Shown here: positions 45,301 to 56,699 of the stretch, in pieces
How positions within the stretch are numbered: position 1 is the stretch's first letter
How the letters are laid out: each line of letters starts with the position of its first letter
Assembly: GCA_008828725.1 (NCBI GenBank)
Contig: MEHQ01003861.1
Span: 62,001 to 126,000 of the forward strand
Origin: Saccharina japonica
Taxonomy: Eukaryota; Sar; Phaeophyceae; Laminariales; Laminariaceae
DNA length: 64,000 bases
Direction of reading: 5' to 3'
Position numbers and translations under genes: made by a program
The notes under the pieces: model-generated
The model's database searches: none
The model's input: only the letters and a program-made list of their open reading frames with translations
Told to the model about the DNA's origin: nothing

Positions 45301-46990
45301 TATGCACGGCACGTTGAGGGAGGTGCACCGTGGCGTCACCCATGAAACAGTCGTAGGTGTGGGCGACAGGGCGGAGAACAAATAGGGGTCCCAAACGACG
45401 GAGGGGGAATCGTAAGGCGACAGGGTCGCACACAGGTGAACTGCGAGGGGCGCGGAGGTTTCGAGGACCCAACGACGGGACAGGCGCCCGGCGGGCCCGT
45501 GCATAGAACGGTTGCCAAGGTTCGTGTCCCAAACGAACACACGACGAGGAGGGCGTTGCAGGGCAGGGCCAAGATACACGGGGGGCATCCTCGGCAAGAT
45601 CAAGCATGGAGCAAATATGGTAAGAATAGGTGGAGCCGCGCACGAAACGAGGAAATAAGACTTGTTACACGATAGACCTAAAACGATTAGAGCGAATTGT
45701 TACCTGAATGACGAGACTCCACGAAACGTGAAATGGGGGCTATTTCATTATTGTGGTGCAATATTGTTCACCTGTTCAATTAGACCCTGGGGTTGTTCAG
45801 CAGGTGGACCTTATAAATACTACCTTCCTAAATCAGTGTCTAGGGTATATATAAAATTCCTCAAGTGAGAGGCCTGGAGAACACCATGGTACAAGGTTAG
45901 CGCTACGACGGGAAACGTTTCCGGGAAACCACAGACATTTAAAACGGATGAATCCTACTCGAGGTGGATCAAAGCCCTTACTAGGTTTCCGACCTTCCTG
46001 AAGGGTACTACTGGAGAATCGCGTGTAGCGCAGCAGCGGAGAGACACAACAGGAACGTCTACAGCACGCAAGTTTCTCGAAGCGCTTGCGTTTCGAAACA
46101 AGCCTGTACACCCTACGTCCGAGTGGAAATTTTGCTGTTCAGGTTGCCTATCAGGGTGGGGGGGAGGTCAACCACGTTACTCAGCTAGATAGGACTTGGG
46201 GGTGGCGGACAGGTGAAAAGTGACGAGGGAGATTCATCACATATTCACTCACAACGGAGTCACTTTGCTACTACTGATAGACCTGCGTTTCGCGCGAAGA
46301 TTATAACTTAATTTCAAATACATGGTCGACACATCCTTCCAGAACCACTGGTCGGTCACGGGTCAACATGTTGTAGAACATGTGCGCACAAACAGCAAGG
46401 TATTTAGCGCACAACCGACGTAAGTTTCCGACTGTGACGTTTTGAACTTGATTTGGGATGGACCAGCCTTTACACGTGTTAGCGTGGGGCACAATAACCT
46501 ATACGAACAACGGCACAAGGCAGACGCCTGCTGTTGGAGTACCTGCAGTCGTCGCTCGACGAAATGCATTGGCGCTCCAACAGAATTTTCTGCAACTCCT
46601 CTTGATCTCCGTTTCTCGAACATGCGCGGCACTGACTATCGCCCGAGACCGCCTCGCGTCCAGGAGGGCCCTCGAAGGACACCTTCTTTGACGTCATCTC
46701 GTCCGGAAACATGCACATCATTGACTCTACAACCTGAAGAGGAGATACACGAAACGACAGGTGGTAAGGAAGAGCGTATTCGAGTCAGGTTCGAGCTCCA
46801 GGAGCGCTCGTATATGATACGCACATAATGTTTCGTTGGTCGCACTCTGATACAACCGTCGCGAAATGTCAGTTTGGGAGCCTCGTACTTTGATGTATAA
46901 TACAAGAACAAAATTGTCACTCACGAGTGCAATCGCAAACTTGAATTACATAGATGACTCGTGCGTACGCATGCTAGGGTATGAGTGCAC
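42330..46990. other. Long stretch without a firm gene; GC-rich part at 44.5-45.6 kb
   Basis: About 4.6 kb with overlapping frames on both strands. The part from about 44500 to 45640 is more GC-rich and holds several long frames on both strands (for example minus 44974-45603). These frames are rich in R, P, A and G as expected from composition alone, and no motif is recognised. Near 46440-46830 two plus-strand frames look mildly protein-like but have no domain. A hairpin at 44220 is listed separately. Confidence 0.35.
44220..44252. other. 13-bp perfect hairpin
   Basis: cccctaacgtgct and agcacgttagggg pair perfectly around the loop gggacgg. There is no T-run behind it and no gene immediately beside it, so a terminator role is not supported. 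It may be part of a small element. Confidence 0.75.
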
Positions 46991-46991
46991 C

Positions 46992-47123
46992 ATGGCTTTC
47001 GGAGGCTACGTACCTAAGGATTTCCATACCCTATACCCCATCCAAAAAACGTATTTTCCCGATGAACCAAAACGTCGTCTATGTAACAGATCAGACGTAT
47101 TGCAACTTAAGAATGCATTTCCG
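46992..47123 (+). CDS. Candidate first exon
   Basis: An ATG in a favourable context (caccatggc) opens 44 codons: M-A-F-G-G-Y-V-P-K-D-F-H-T-L-Y-P and onward to N-A-F-P. These end exactly at a strong 5' splice site, ccg|gtgagtg, in phase 0. The amino-acid make-up is protein-like. I do not recognise a family, and no signal peptide is present. The next exon is not placed. The candidate at 48.6 kb lies downstream on the same strand. Chance is still quite possible for so short a piece. Confidence 0.3.
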
Positions 47124-48499
47124 GTGAGTGGGTGTCAACCAGCTCCGTCATCCGGTAACCGTTTAGGCTAAGGAAATCTACCTCTTTCGAAGGACGCGTC
47201 TGTGCTAAACACCTGTTCGTTTAGCGGGGTATGAACGGCAAGCACAACTAAAGTGTGCAACCTATTTCGGATCGACGCACAGTACACTTGACATCGACCC
47301 GAGTATACCATGTGTTGAGTTCTTCCACTGCTTTGGCTTGGCCGACAATATACTGATGATTTCTAAGTCGAGTGAAGCAAGGAGGCAACTGGGAGCGTCA
47401 ATATCGATTTTTAGAAGAGTACATAGTTGCAGCGTTCTGTAGGCAGCATCCACGAGGAAAGGGGTGTTCGACAATTGAACCACTATGTGTAGAGGGACGA
47501 TAGCAGCGGGCGGGTTTGGAATTATTTAGAGGACACCTGCGGCGGCAAACAATAATACGATGTCGTGAGTCGGCCGTGTGGCTTGTCATGTTTTTGGGCT
47601 ATCTGTACAAGCAAGGAAAAATCGAGGAAATCAGGTCCTTTGGTTACTATTTTGTGTAGTATCGTGAACACCCTCTCGGACCTAGTCGGTGCCGAGCTCA
47701 CAAAGCCGACCATACCATGCCATATATTTAGCTGCGAGAATAGTCGAGACTGTTTTTAACTCGGGCTTGCAAGTTTGAAGTAGTGGGTCGGCACGTGTGG
47801 GTCGCTGTGGGGATTGTTGGTGTGGGTGTTGGTTTGGGGACTTCGATATAGGATATCAACGGTTGGGTCTACTGTTTTACGCAACTACTGTTGGTGCAAT
47901 GCTGTATTAAACATTGCCTAATATTACACATTACAGTACTACTTTATGACGGACATGTTTGCAAGAGTATCACCAGGCCCGATGCTGGTTTCAGCAGGCT
48001 CCTTTAGTCAACTTCCCACGTTGACCTCTTTACCGACTGCCACGAACCTCGTGCCCGACTGTCTTCCCGATCATACTCGTTCTTTCGACCCCAGTAGTAA
48101 TCAACACAACCCATGAGGTGGGCGCCGTGAATATGAATTCCAAATGTTCATTGTCGGCGCACACCAGCATGCATATATACACAAATGCAGACGAAGGTAT
48201 ATTAATCACGCCACGCGTACCCGATTGTGGTGCAGTGCCATGCAGGTATGTTCGATTCGAATAATCAGGATTCAAACCTTGGATCGCGTTGCTCCCCTCG
48301 GCTTTCAAATTATGTTTACACGACATATCTACCGAACACGAGAGATTTATGTACTTGACAATGTTGTTATGTGGACACGTTATTTGTTAAAACATCGAAC
48401 GGTTTCGCTCATGTCTGGCACGGGGGTGGAATGACTGTATAGTTTTTCATGGACCACTTCGTATTCACGTGGACAAGCACAACATGGGGTACGCCGGGG

Positions 48500-48676
48500 C
48501 GATGCGCCTTCTTTGTCGGCAAGAGCCATCTATGTACTTAGGCGAAATCAACTGCTTTGGGACCCAGGCGTTATACCGACTGTCATCTGCTTCGAATACA
48601 TCCCACGTCGGCAATGTTTGCCAGCTCTATTGGGAAAGACCATCAAACACTACGAGCATGTGTTCGTCAACGACAG
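48500..48676 (+). CDS. Candidate internal exon
   Basis: One plus-strand frame reads A-I-Y-V-L-R-R-N-Q-L-L-W-D-P-G-V then G-K-T-I-K-H-Y-E-H-V-F-V-N-D-R and meets a good 5' splice site, cgacag|gtaatg, at 48677. The composition is protein-like and the frame closes at the first intron codon, as expected for a real exon. The start of the exon is not defined, and another frame over the same bases is also open. The product is unknown. Confidence 0.22.
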
Positions 48677-49421
48677 GTAATGCAACGCAGCGTACGTGTT
48701 GTGCATCTCGTCATGTTGCACGCACGACACAACCCGCCAGTATTCGGCCCACTGCTTCCGGTGGCTGGTGCTGACATTTCAAGCTGATGTTCGGACCAGT
48801 TTCTCGCTGAACACCAAAGAGATAAAACTAAAGCATACTGTCACCAAACAATTTGTGCGTTGGCCCGCTGACCATACCTACACACTCTGAATACAGTTCG
48901 CCGAATAAGGCTGACGATTACCCGGAACTCTGCGCGCACGCGTGATGGTCGTGGAAGTCATAGGCAAACGGAAGCTCTCAAGGCGACATTATTATCAAAG
49001 TGTGCAGTATAACATAACAGGTCCCTACGGCAAAACGCCCGCCGTGAGGCCCCGGTTAAATGGCACGTAAGTTTGATGCCCAGGCTCCGAGGTACACACC
49101 AGAATAAATATCTGGAAGTCTCCCTTCGCTGGATTCAGCTTCATCACAATCCGCTGTACACACCATCCAGATGCAAACATAGCGCTATACAGAGGTTTGT
49201 GCATGATCAGTTAAGCAGCTCCAAGATACCGGAAAAAGCGCTCTGGACAGTGAAGGTTACACAGCTTCAACCTCGGTCAAATGACCCGCATATCATGCAT
49301 AACAAACATATTGTCTCTTGATTAAACATTTTGGTATCTTAGTGGGGGTATGCGATAGTTTTGAGTTGTGTTTTGTTGGACCAGCACTCCGACGCGTGCC
49401 ACCCGATCGTTTCACTCTTAC

Positions 49422-50390
49422 CTGACGTAGGTGTGAATTGCCATACACAAGAATTTTGAAGTTCGGCGGAAATGGCCCTCCTGTCATGTCCGAGAGGGTC
49501 ATACTGTTGCACAAGCCTTGGGTCACCGCCAGTGGTTCCCATTTGGGGTATGTTACTTTGCCCTGGGATGGACAAAAGTACCTGGAGGTAAACACAACAA
49601 TGACGGTCAATGGGTTTCTCCACATGAAATACCAGATACCAGGCACAGGCTATCAACACTAAATTTGACGAACGGATTGTGCCGGAAAAAGGCGGACACG
49701 CGCTATACCTCTAGCTTGAACACGAATGAGCACCACTACTGCACTGAATGACCATTGGGTCGTGCAATACAAAGGCGGACACGCGCTATAGACTTCGCTT
49801 AAGCACAATTTATCACCACTATTGTACTACATGACTAATGCAGTCCATCAAAACAGTACCACCCAACGCCACCATGCGGACTGGTGCGTAGAGCCAACCA
49901 TTCCCTTGGAGACTCAATTGTAGCTTTTTTAAATTGGTCACGGAAAGCGAGCGTGTCTGAGCATCATTACGCAGACCTTACCAAGTCGTCAAAGGTCCAT
50001 ATAATGGTGAAAAATAGGTCAACCACATGAAACAAACAAAACTGTTTGTGGAGGCAGTGGTAAGCGTTATGCACCGATTCTCATGCACGCATCCTCGTAT
50101 CATCCCTGGACCCAACCGTGTCAGGGTGCAGTGTCCTCTCACCTAGCCTTGAGTGTAGGGCAGGTGCAGTTGTACGGAGTTTCGGTCACATAGTCTTCAG
50201 ACCACTCGGATGATCTATTATTCTCGGTTGGCAGTGGCAACAGATCATACACGGAGCAGGGTATCAAGTCTTGCTTTGCACCGTCCACGTGGCCGACCGT
50301 CAGATGCTGTGAAGGCTCGCCGCCCAAACAGACACTCCACAAAGATAGCGCTACCGCAGCGACAAATACCAGCGAGCGTCGGGTCGCCAT
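49422..50390 (-). CDS. 5' part of a secreted SGNH-like hydrolase gene, two exons
   Basis: Exon 1 (50390 to 50143) starts M-A-T-R-R-S-L-V-F-V-A-A-V-A-L, a classic signal peptide ending near C-L-G-G-E. It has two N-glycosylation-type sites (N-R-S, N-C-T) and ends at ctag|gtgaga with two bases over. Exon 2 (49581 to 49422) follows the acceptor tacctccag, begins with the one base that completes the codon, and stays open for 53 codons. It contains F-K-I-L-V-Y-G-N-S-H-L-R-Q and ends at a perfect 5' splice site, cgtcag|gtaaga. Agreement of phase and both splice consensus sites makes this model strong. The I-L-V-Y-G-N-S-H block looks like the nucleophile Ser block I of SGNH hydrolases. The other catalytic blocks are missing here, so more exons must follow at lower coordinates. 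The exon at 40.4-40.9 kb has exactly those blocks. The catalytic assignment is inference from motifs. Confidence 0.65.
49687..49850. repeat. 84-bp tandem pair in intron 1
   Basis: The phrases aaaggcggacacgcgctata and caccactant..actacatga/actgaatga occur twice with an 84-bp spacing. The copies differ at many positions. It lies within the predicted first intron of the minus-strand secreted gene. Confidence 0.7.
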
Positions 50391-51074
50391 CTGTAATGGT
50401 AACGAAACAAAAAAAGGCAAAACAAAGACAGGGAATATACCGTACGGTTAGCTGAAGCCGGGACCAGGTACATCAAAAAGAGTAGGTTTGGTGCAGAGAG
50501 CTCTTGAAGTTTCTGCGAATTTCGTCTCTTGTAGAGATTATTAGGAACCAAAGTTGTCGGGATACCAAAAGATATCAGGGATACTTCAAAAACTCGAACT
50601 GTTTATTGAACGGACGGGAAGACAAGAGAGGCAAGGAGACCAAGAAGCGATTCGTGTTTATAATCGGTCTCAGAACCTGCCCCTCGAAGCGCGAATAATA
50701 CCACCATATTATCATAAGTTCAATAGTGAATTTGCATCATAAGTATGTCAACCTCGCTGCCTCTTGATGCTTGCTTGTCTGGTGCTTACGTTGCCGTCGA
50801 CGACCCGGTAGGCTGAAAGGGACACGGCTGAAGATAGCGCGGCTGTTGGATCTTTGACGCCGACTTAATACATCCGCATATGTGTTTTAGATTGATCAAA
50901 ATTGGAGTCAACTTGAGCTTTTCATGCAGCGGAAACCACTGTGCTAAAGCTAGGGCTGTGAGTTGGCTGACTAATAGTTGCCAGCTAGTTATTAGTCGGC
51001 TTTGTTTTTCAAGATCGTTGCGGCGGTGCCAACTATTCAACTATTTTTGTTTTTGGGGGTTTCCTTGCTTGTAG

Positions 51075-51395
51075 GAAGGCTTGTTTGGTACGGACTGCGT
51101 ATTTCTCGGCGTCCCCAAGCAGTACCACCACCTACAGAGAGAGGTCTTCCACAACTCATGGCCCATTAACCCATTGCCATCGACGGTGCCGGTGCCGGTG
51201 CTGATGTCAGGGCCGGGGGTGCCGGCAGGCCTGTCGACGGACCATGGCGGTGATAGAGCGTCCGACGAAGAAGTAACTGTACCGAGGGCTCCTCCGAAAG
51301 CGAGTGCACGCCACAAGGTAGCAGGTCGCTACCGCATTCAGAAGGAGCGCCGGCTTTCCAAGCCCACCAAACGGGGACAGGGATTCATACTTTGA
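51075..51395 (+). CDS. Candidate 3' terminal exon, unknown protein
   Basis: A pyrimidine-rich tract ending ccttgcttgtag (51074) is followed by an open frame of 106 codons: E-G-L-F-G-T-D-C-V-F-L-G-V-P, then a Pro/Val/Gly-rich middle (T-V-P-V-P-V-L-M-S-G-P-G-V-P) and a basic end (R-Y-R-I-Q-K-E-R-R-L-S-K-P-T-K-R-G-Q-G), with TGA at 51393-51395. The acidic-to-basic layout and higher GC are unlike the surrounding DNA. Possible earlier exons (for instance the short frame at 50565-50742) are unproven. No domain is recognised. Confidence 0.38.
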   Translation, partial: EGLFGTDCVFLGVPKQYHHLQREVFHNSWPINPLPSTVPVPVLMSGPGVPAGLSTDHGGDRASDEEVTVPRAPPKASARHKVAGRYRIQKERRLSKPTKRGQGFIL

Positions 51396-51804
51396 TGCGA
51401 GATGATTTGCGGGGTTCTGCACCTTTATAGTCCATATGGGAATATATTTCCAATATATTCTCCGCTCCAAGGTACATTTTTCTCAGGATGTGTTGATCTC
51501 TTCGGAAATCTTGAGACACCGTCAGAAAGCTCAACACTGCCCGCAGCTTCTCGCGATTTTTTAATTCGCCTCTTCTATGCAAAACGTACAAACAAGCCCC
51601 TTTTTCCCCTGGGTGTAAGACTATTCACACCCAAATTATGATCACTGCTTTGGAAAGCTGTGACCATCGATAGGCCGCCGGCCATTTTTTTCGCAATTAA
51701 AAAAAAGCATTTGAGGGAGAGATGAGGGAAACACTGTACATTGAAGGTCATTTTCCCTGGTTACTACGTACTGTTTGATAAAAATCGTGCGATATACAAA
51801 TATA
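51396..51804. other. Intergenic stretch, nothing recognised
   Basis: Short frames only, following the stop of the candidate exon. No paired ends or tRNA-like boxes. Confidence 0.4.
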
Positions 51805-51900
51805 ATACGACAAACGATTACTCTCGTCCACACCTACAGGTTTGTTAATTAGAATACGGCAAACGATTACTCTCGTCCACGCCTACAGTTTTTGTTGTCC
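51805..51900. repeat. About 49-bp tandem pair
   Basis: aatacgrcaaacgattactc with tcgtccacrcctacag occurs twice, about 49 bp apart, with only a few differences. A recent local duplication is the simplest reading. Confidence 0.8.
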
Positions 51901-52655
51901 GTTTGCAGCAATACGAAATTGCGTGAAATATTCATCATTTTGCCCAAAATGACTGATTTTGGTCGATTTCGGCCAGTATTTTTCATGCATTGTTGCGTAA
52001 CTAGTTGAAATTACGGTGTCATTTTTTTTCTTTCTGGTTCTGAGCGTCGATACCCCTTGTCTTTGCGGTCACGAATATGGGTGTATCTTCAAAAGCAATG
52101 TATGTATTCGTGAGTTATGACCATAAACGCCATTGGAAATAGTTTGTGCCGGACTGACCATACGAGCACACAGAAAAAGGTATAACTCTGGTCTTACGGT
52201 TCATGCGGTCAACTGTGATGGCAAGACGTTGTCCCAACGTGCAATTATACTGCAATAATACAAGCATCTCTCTCTCGTGAGTGTGTCAACGGGATGATGA
52301 ACACCTCTGGCTCGGGTGTTTGAGCGATGCTCGCCCTGAGCTGTGTGTCGATATCAGTCTATTTTGGTCGATCCCGGTCTACGTTGTCGATCCCAGTCTA
52401 GTTTGGTCGGTTCCAGTCTATTTTGTGTCCTATGTTTTGTGTGTGCTGGTGATGTGCTCGTAGCGCCTGCCGCAGGAGTATGTGCCATATACTGTAGTTC
52501 TGGTTCATCTCTTTAATATCCGACAATCTGAGACGAATTTTTTTATGTATACCTGTTTCGTGAACAAAACCAGAGGTGAACTTGGTTCATTTATGGTGTT
52601 TCTTGTGTGTACAAAAAAGCCAAATAGTGTAATGTTTGCCTCCGGCGGCACCTAC
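51901..52655. other. Intergenic stretch, nothing recognised
   Basis: Around 52345-52430 a phrase of the type tcgatcccagtctannttg recurs three to four times about 20-25 bp apart, a minor degenerate minisatellite. No gene is supported. Confidence 0.4.
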
Positions 52656-52795
52656 AGCGTGATCGTCCGGAGGAGCCTCCGGCGGGCTTTCCGGGGGCGC
52701 CTCCAGCAAGGCCCCCTCGGCCAGGGGAGGGCTTTTTTGGCTCGCTTCGCTCGCCTGACTTTAGTCCATTAGCGCCAGCCAACTAATAACTCGCC
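52656..52795 (+). repeat. GC-rich hairpin repeat, family U copy 2
   Basis: gggggcgcctccagc, ggccccctcggcca and cttcgctcgcctgactttag repeat the order seen at 14.28-14.40 kb. The tail gccaactaataactcgcc also resembles a reverse-oriented phrase at 50.96-51.00 kb (gttggctgactaatag), which may be an end of the same element. Confidence 0.6.
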
Positions 52796-54229
52796 GGAAA
52801 CCCCACCCAACTCACAGCCTTAGCAAAAGCTGCTTTGTTGTGAACCTTCAACACTTGGAACCGACAAAAAATATGTGTTTACGAACGACTTGAAAAATGT
52901 ATTCAGCACGTACAGTATTGAAATCATCCCCCATACTCCGGAAAGATGATTCTCCCGTCGCTTCATGTTTTGTGCTTCTGGGAATACTTGCTGCAGTAAG
53001 CAGACTGTGAAAAACAGCGATGACATCTGACAGTAAGAAACACTACGTACATACATGTAAAAGGAGAATACAACATTCAGCAGTGCACACGCGTGAAAAT
53101 ATACGTATACGACAGTTTGTTTTTCGTGAAGGCGTTTCACTGCTAAAATAGTATGCGGTACCCGGGTTCATACCATACCACCGATGGTCACTCATGCGAT
53201 CCCTATCGTTTTGTATGCGTTTTATAATTAAGTTGCTGTAGCAGGAGCACGAACGACACACACTAAAAAACGCTGAGACACAACACGTACTCGTACACGA
53301 GGTGTGTAAATAAAATGTTAATGTATCCCAATATCATGAGTATCATTCTCGGTGCTTGTCCCAAAGCTCAGCTGCTTGAGTTTTCCTCAATAGGGGACAG
53401 TTGTGTACCAGTCAACTTTGGGGAAATACCGCAAAAATAAAGTAACATCGTTGGTCGTTCTCCGTAATACACCTTGTGGGTGGGAGCGCAGCTCTGTACA
53501 GCTGCGGCTGGTATAGGCCACCACGCGACAGACGCAACTGCACGTAGTATTATGGAAGACACAACACATGATTTACCTACCGTTAACGAAAACTTTGAAG
53601 TACAATGGTAACATTTTGTACAGCAGAGGTCTATCTGCGATACAATGCCGGCTGCCCGCTTTGGTGCCTACCGAATCGTGATCCACCAATCTAAGCTGCA
53701 ATCTCAGACCTAGCGTCGGTCCATGCTACAGGCAGTGCAGGTATTGTGGGATGGTGCACACGGCCACTAAATACTGGGGTTTCTACCGCTGCACCAAGGT
53801 ACGTATACATCATCCCGGATACGAGTACAAAGCGTACTTTCGGACCCACAGACACCTATGCATAGCTCCCTGAGGAAACTTGTATGTGTACAGCAGAACG
53901 ATAGCCTGGGGTATCGCTTGACACAGGTGCACATATAAAATATATATATACGAGATTCACTCAATCTCTGCGGCATCAAGCGGAAAAGGCCCAGTTGATG
54001 CCATAGTGCGGGTATTGTTGGCGGTAGTGTTTGCCTGGCTCACACAGGCCCTGTAAAGGACCGTACACTACTGCTTAATCAAGGTGCGCAAAGTACGAGC
54101 ACCTAAAGTCGCAAAACTGAAACGATTGCACATCGTAAATGATCGGAGCCTCCCTGAGGGCCGCCGGAGTCGAATCAATTGTGATGTATGCGCGACTTCA
54201 TGCCTGAAAATCAATAAAAAGCCTTCAAT
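52796..54229. other. Intergenic stretch, no supported gene
   Basis: Short frames on both strands, with no recognised motif and no paired ends. An AT-rich tatata patch lies near 53940. Confidence 0.4.
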
Positions 54230-54551
54230 CCTTTTTTTTTTCCATCCCACTCATTATCTTCGCACTTTCGTCTTTCTCCCTCCCTAGTCGTAACGCAGAT
54301 CCGGCGTCACAAAGTAGGCTCCTCTCCCTTCTCCCCCACAACGGTTCTTGCTTTGCATTTTTATCGCGAGAAGATTTCAGCACTTTCTTCCCTCGTCGAC
54401 CCTCGTCGAATTTTTCTTACCCACGCTATAATATGCGCTCTCGACAGTCGGTGAAATTTGATAATAAAAACGTCCAAGGGGAGAATCGAACCGTCCACAT
54501 CCGGCTTGAAAGGCTTCGTGGCTACTAGTTGAACCACCGGGGCGACCGGCT
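54230..54551 (-). mobile_element. tRNA-derived SINE, main head type, reverse copy
   Basis: Read on the minus strand it begins cggtcgccccggtggttcaa, has the B-box ggttcgattctcccctt, then gtcgagagcgcatattatag, the shared 3' domain (caaggc.., tactttgtgacgccgg, gagttacgac) and ends gaatgagtgggatgg followed by a run of A (the T run at 54229-54240). It is very similar to the copy at 57.8 kb. Confidence 0.88.
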
Positions 54552-54644
54552 CATTTGGGCTACTGTGAATGCAAAGTAGGGCCCAAACAAAGAATAAACG
54601 ACTACGACGAATAGCGTAGGGTGCAAAACATTTGTTTGGGACTA

Positions 54645-55443
54645 CAAGCTGGTTCAAGCGACAGCCAGAGCTTTACGCCTTCGCAACTATGCGCCTTGGT
54701 TTTTGAGAGTTTCAACACGAAACTTGGCAGGGTTGTGCGTCACAACGTCACAGCACGAAGACAAAACTCACGGCTGGACTTTTTATAAAAGGTGTTTTTT
54801 CGATCTTTAGGTATTTTTCGATCTTTAGGTGCACTTTTCAAAGTTTAAGATTTTTTTTAGCACCTTTGACTGTTTCTCATGCATGTGTTTTATCTTTTGA
54901 CAAAGAAGTCGAGCCGCTAGTTGTTTCGTATTGTTGTTGTGCACACCAGTGTCAAACCTTCGTGTAACAACCCTCAAAAACCAAGGCGCAAAACCGATTC
55001 CCGTGATAATTAAATATTCCCCTAAGGTGCCAGAATTGCTCCGTACATTGTGCTAGTACTTTGGCAGGCGTTTCTTATAACAGCCCCTCACGGCTTGCAA
55101 CTCAAAACAAGTGTCACGAACTTTTTCCTCTTGTTGATGCGATCATTTCAACATGTCTAGTGTCGAATATGTCGACGTACTGACCGATTTATGGCCTGAT
55201 TTCAACTCATATTGGTATAATATAAGGAATATCACCCCTATGTAAAAAAGCGCCTCCCCAAGTAGTACGACAATGTCCATATCTCGCGAACTACAACTCG
55301 CACGACAAAAAATCGCTTCATGGATTGATATGTTCCCCTTGTTCATGCGGTCGTGTGAATATCTTTAGTGTTGACAAAAACAGTTTATTCTGTTTGTTAT
55401 TTCGCGGAGGTGGAATTTTACGCCTTGTCGTGGAACCATCTCG
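54645..55443. mobile_element. TA-flanked TIR element R, compact copy
   Basis: The ends caagctggttcaagcga and, reverse-complemented, cgagatggttccacga lie next to TA on both sides. The interior matches the outer parts of the 26.7-29.3 kb copy closely, for instance in the block cttataacagcccctcacgg to aatgtccatatctcgcgaac. Inverted inner arms (tgcgccttggtttttgag and its complement, about 54690 and 54980) enclose about 230 bp here. The 799-bp element is non-coding. Both flanks carry a similar acatttgttt phrase, so the target region may itself be repeated. Confidence 0.7.
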
Positions 55444-55689
55444 TATATATATAAACGAGTATGGCGAATAGCACAAAGGGCCTACATTTGTTTCAACGAC
55501 GGCCAACTAGACAAAAAGGCTCTTCAAGAAGAGAAAAAACGCCCACGGCGGATTCTGACTAAAAGCATGAAAATTGAAAACATATTTTAGCCTACAACAA
55601 TTTCTAGCATCCGGCGAAACAAAAACGCTCAACAAACAATTACCGGTTACTATGTAGGTAAAAATAAAATGTACGGTTTCTGGATGTAA

Positions 55690-56640
55690 GGTACGGATAT
55701 GGGAGAGTTACAGAACTTAGAGACATTCCAGGTACGGGTATGGAATTGTTACATAACTCACAGACGTCCCGGGTATTGTTACAGAGGGGTTCGGAACTAC
55801 ATGTAACAGAAGTTACGTGCGGGTGAAAAACAATTGTACCTTTATCCGGCGTATTGTACCGAGGGGCGCACGGAACATGTATATAGAAGTTCCTTGTCCG
55901 GATGTAGATGTCGTACAGATCTTACCAGAAGTTTCGGGTCTTGTGTCACGGGCGTACATCACCCACATAAGTTCCGTACAGGTATGAACACGTTGTACAC
56001 GTACCCCGGGTATTGTCGAACGGGCGTACAGAACTTAACGAAGTCCCGGGTACGGGTATGGGTGTCGCACAGAACTCACAAAAAAAGTGTTTCGTAGGTT
56101 AACAACATCCGGGGAAAAGCCAGGGTGTGGTTCTTTACGTACCCTGCAGAAGAAATTCTTCGAAGTCTGCATACCAGGACAGCAGTAGTCCAGGACACCT
56201 TATAAGAAACAGGAAAGCTGGCCAAGGCTGCATTTCGTTTCTTGCGAGAGGGTCCTTTCAACGCCAAGCGTGCAGGTAAAAGTATGTGGTGAGCCTGGAT
56301 AGGCACCGGCACCCCAGGTATTGTGACAAATGTACACTCTAACCCCGGGTGTTGTATCACGGGGCGTACATAACTTACAGAAGTTCCGGATACAGACAAG
56401 GATGTCATGCAGGACTCACAGATCTTCCGGGCACGGGTGCAAAAGTGTTACAATACTCACAGAAGTTCCAGTTTTGTGATAAAGGCGTACAGAGCCCACA
56501 GAAGTCCCGTGCGCGTAAAATACTTGTACTCGTACCCCCGGGTATTGTGGCACGGGGCGTACAGAACTTACAGTTTTTCCGGGTACGGGTATCATGCACC
56601 AGCACCGAACACTACCCGGCATGGTATATACAAGGGCAAA
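55690..56640. repeat. Degenerate minisatellite with acagaagttccgggta units
   Basis: Phrases such as cagaacttacagaagttcc, gggtacgggtatg and gggtattgtnncanggggcgt recur more than ten times at roughly 45-65 bp spacing. The unit contains gaacttacagaagttc, which is itself nearly palindromic. The array is interrupted at about 56095-56300 by unrelated DNA that includes the empty site for element E. No gene is supported. Confidence 0.75.
56165..56232 (-). other. Apparent empty target site for element E
   Basis: Read on the minus strand, gcagccttggccagctttcc, tgtttcttataaggtgtcct and ggactactgctgtcctggta run on without a break. The left flank of the E dimer (ending gtttctta at 16961) and its right flank (starting taaagtgtcctgcactactg at 21072) match the two halves. 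This paralogous uninterrupted sequence fixes the ends of E and supports a TA target. Confidence 0.75.
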
Positions 56641-56699
56641 TGCCCAAACCAGGTAAACCTGGTCCATTTGAGCCAAAATTAGGTGAATACTGATACCAA

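Noticed and set aside
44974-45603. Minus-strand frame of 209 codons in GC-rich DNA
   Set aside because: Equally long frames occupy the other frames and strand. Composition (P, R, A, S) follows from GC content, and no motif is visible.
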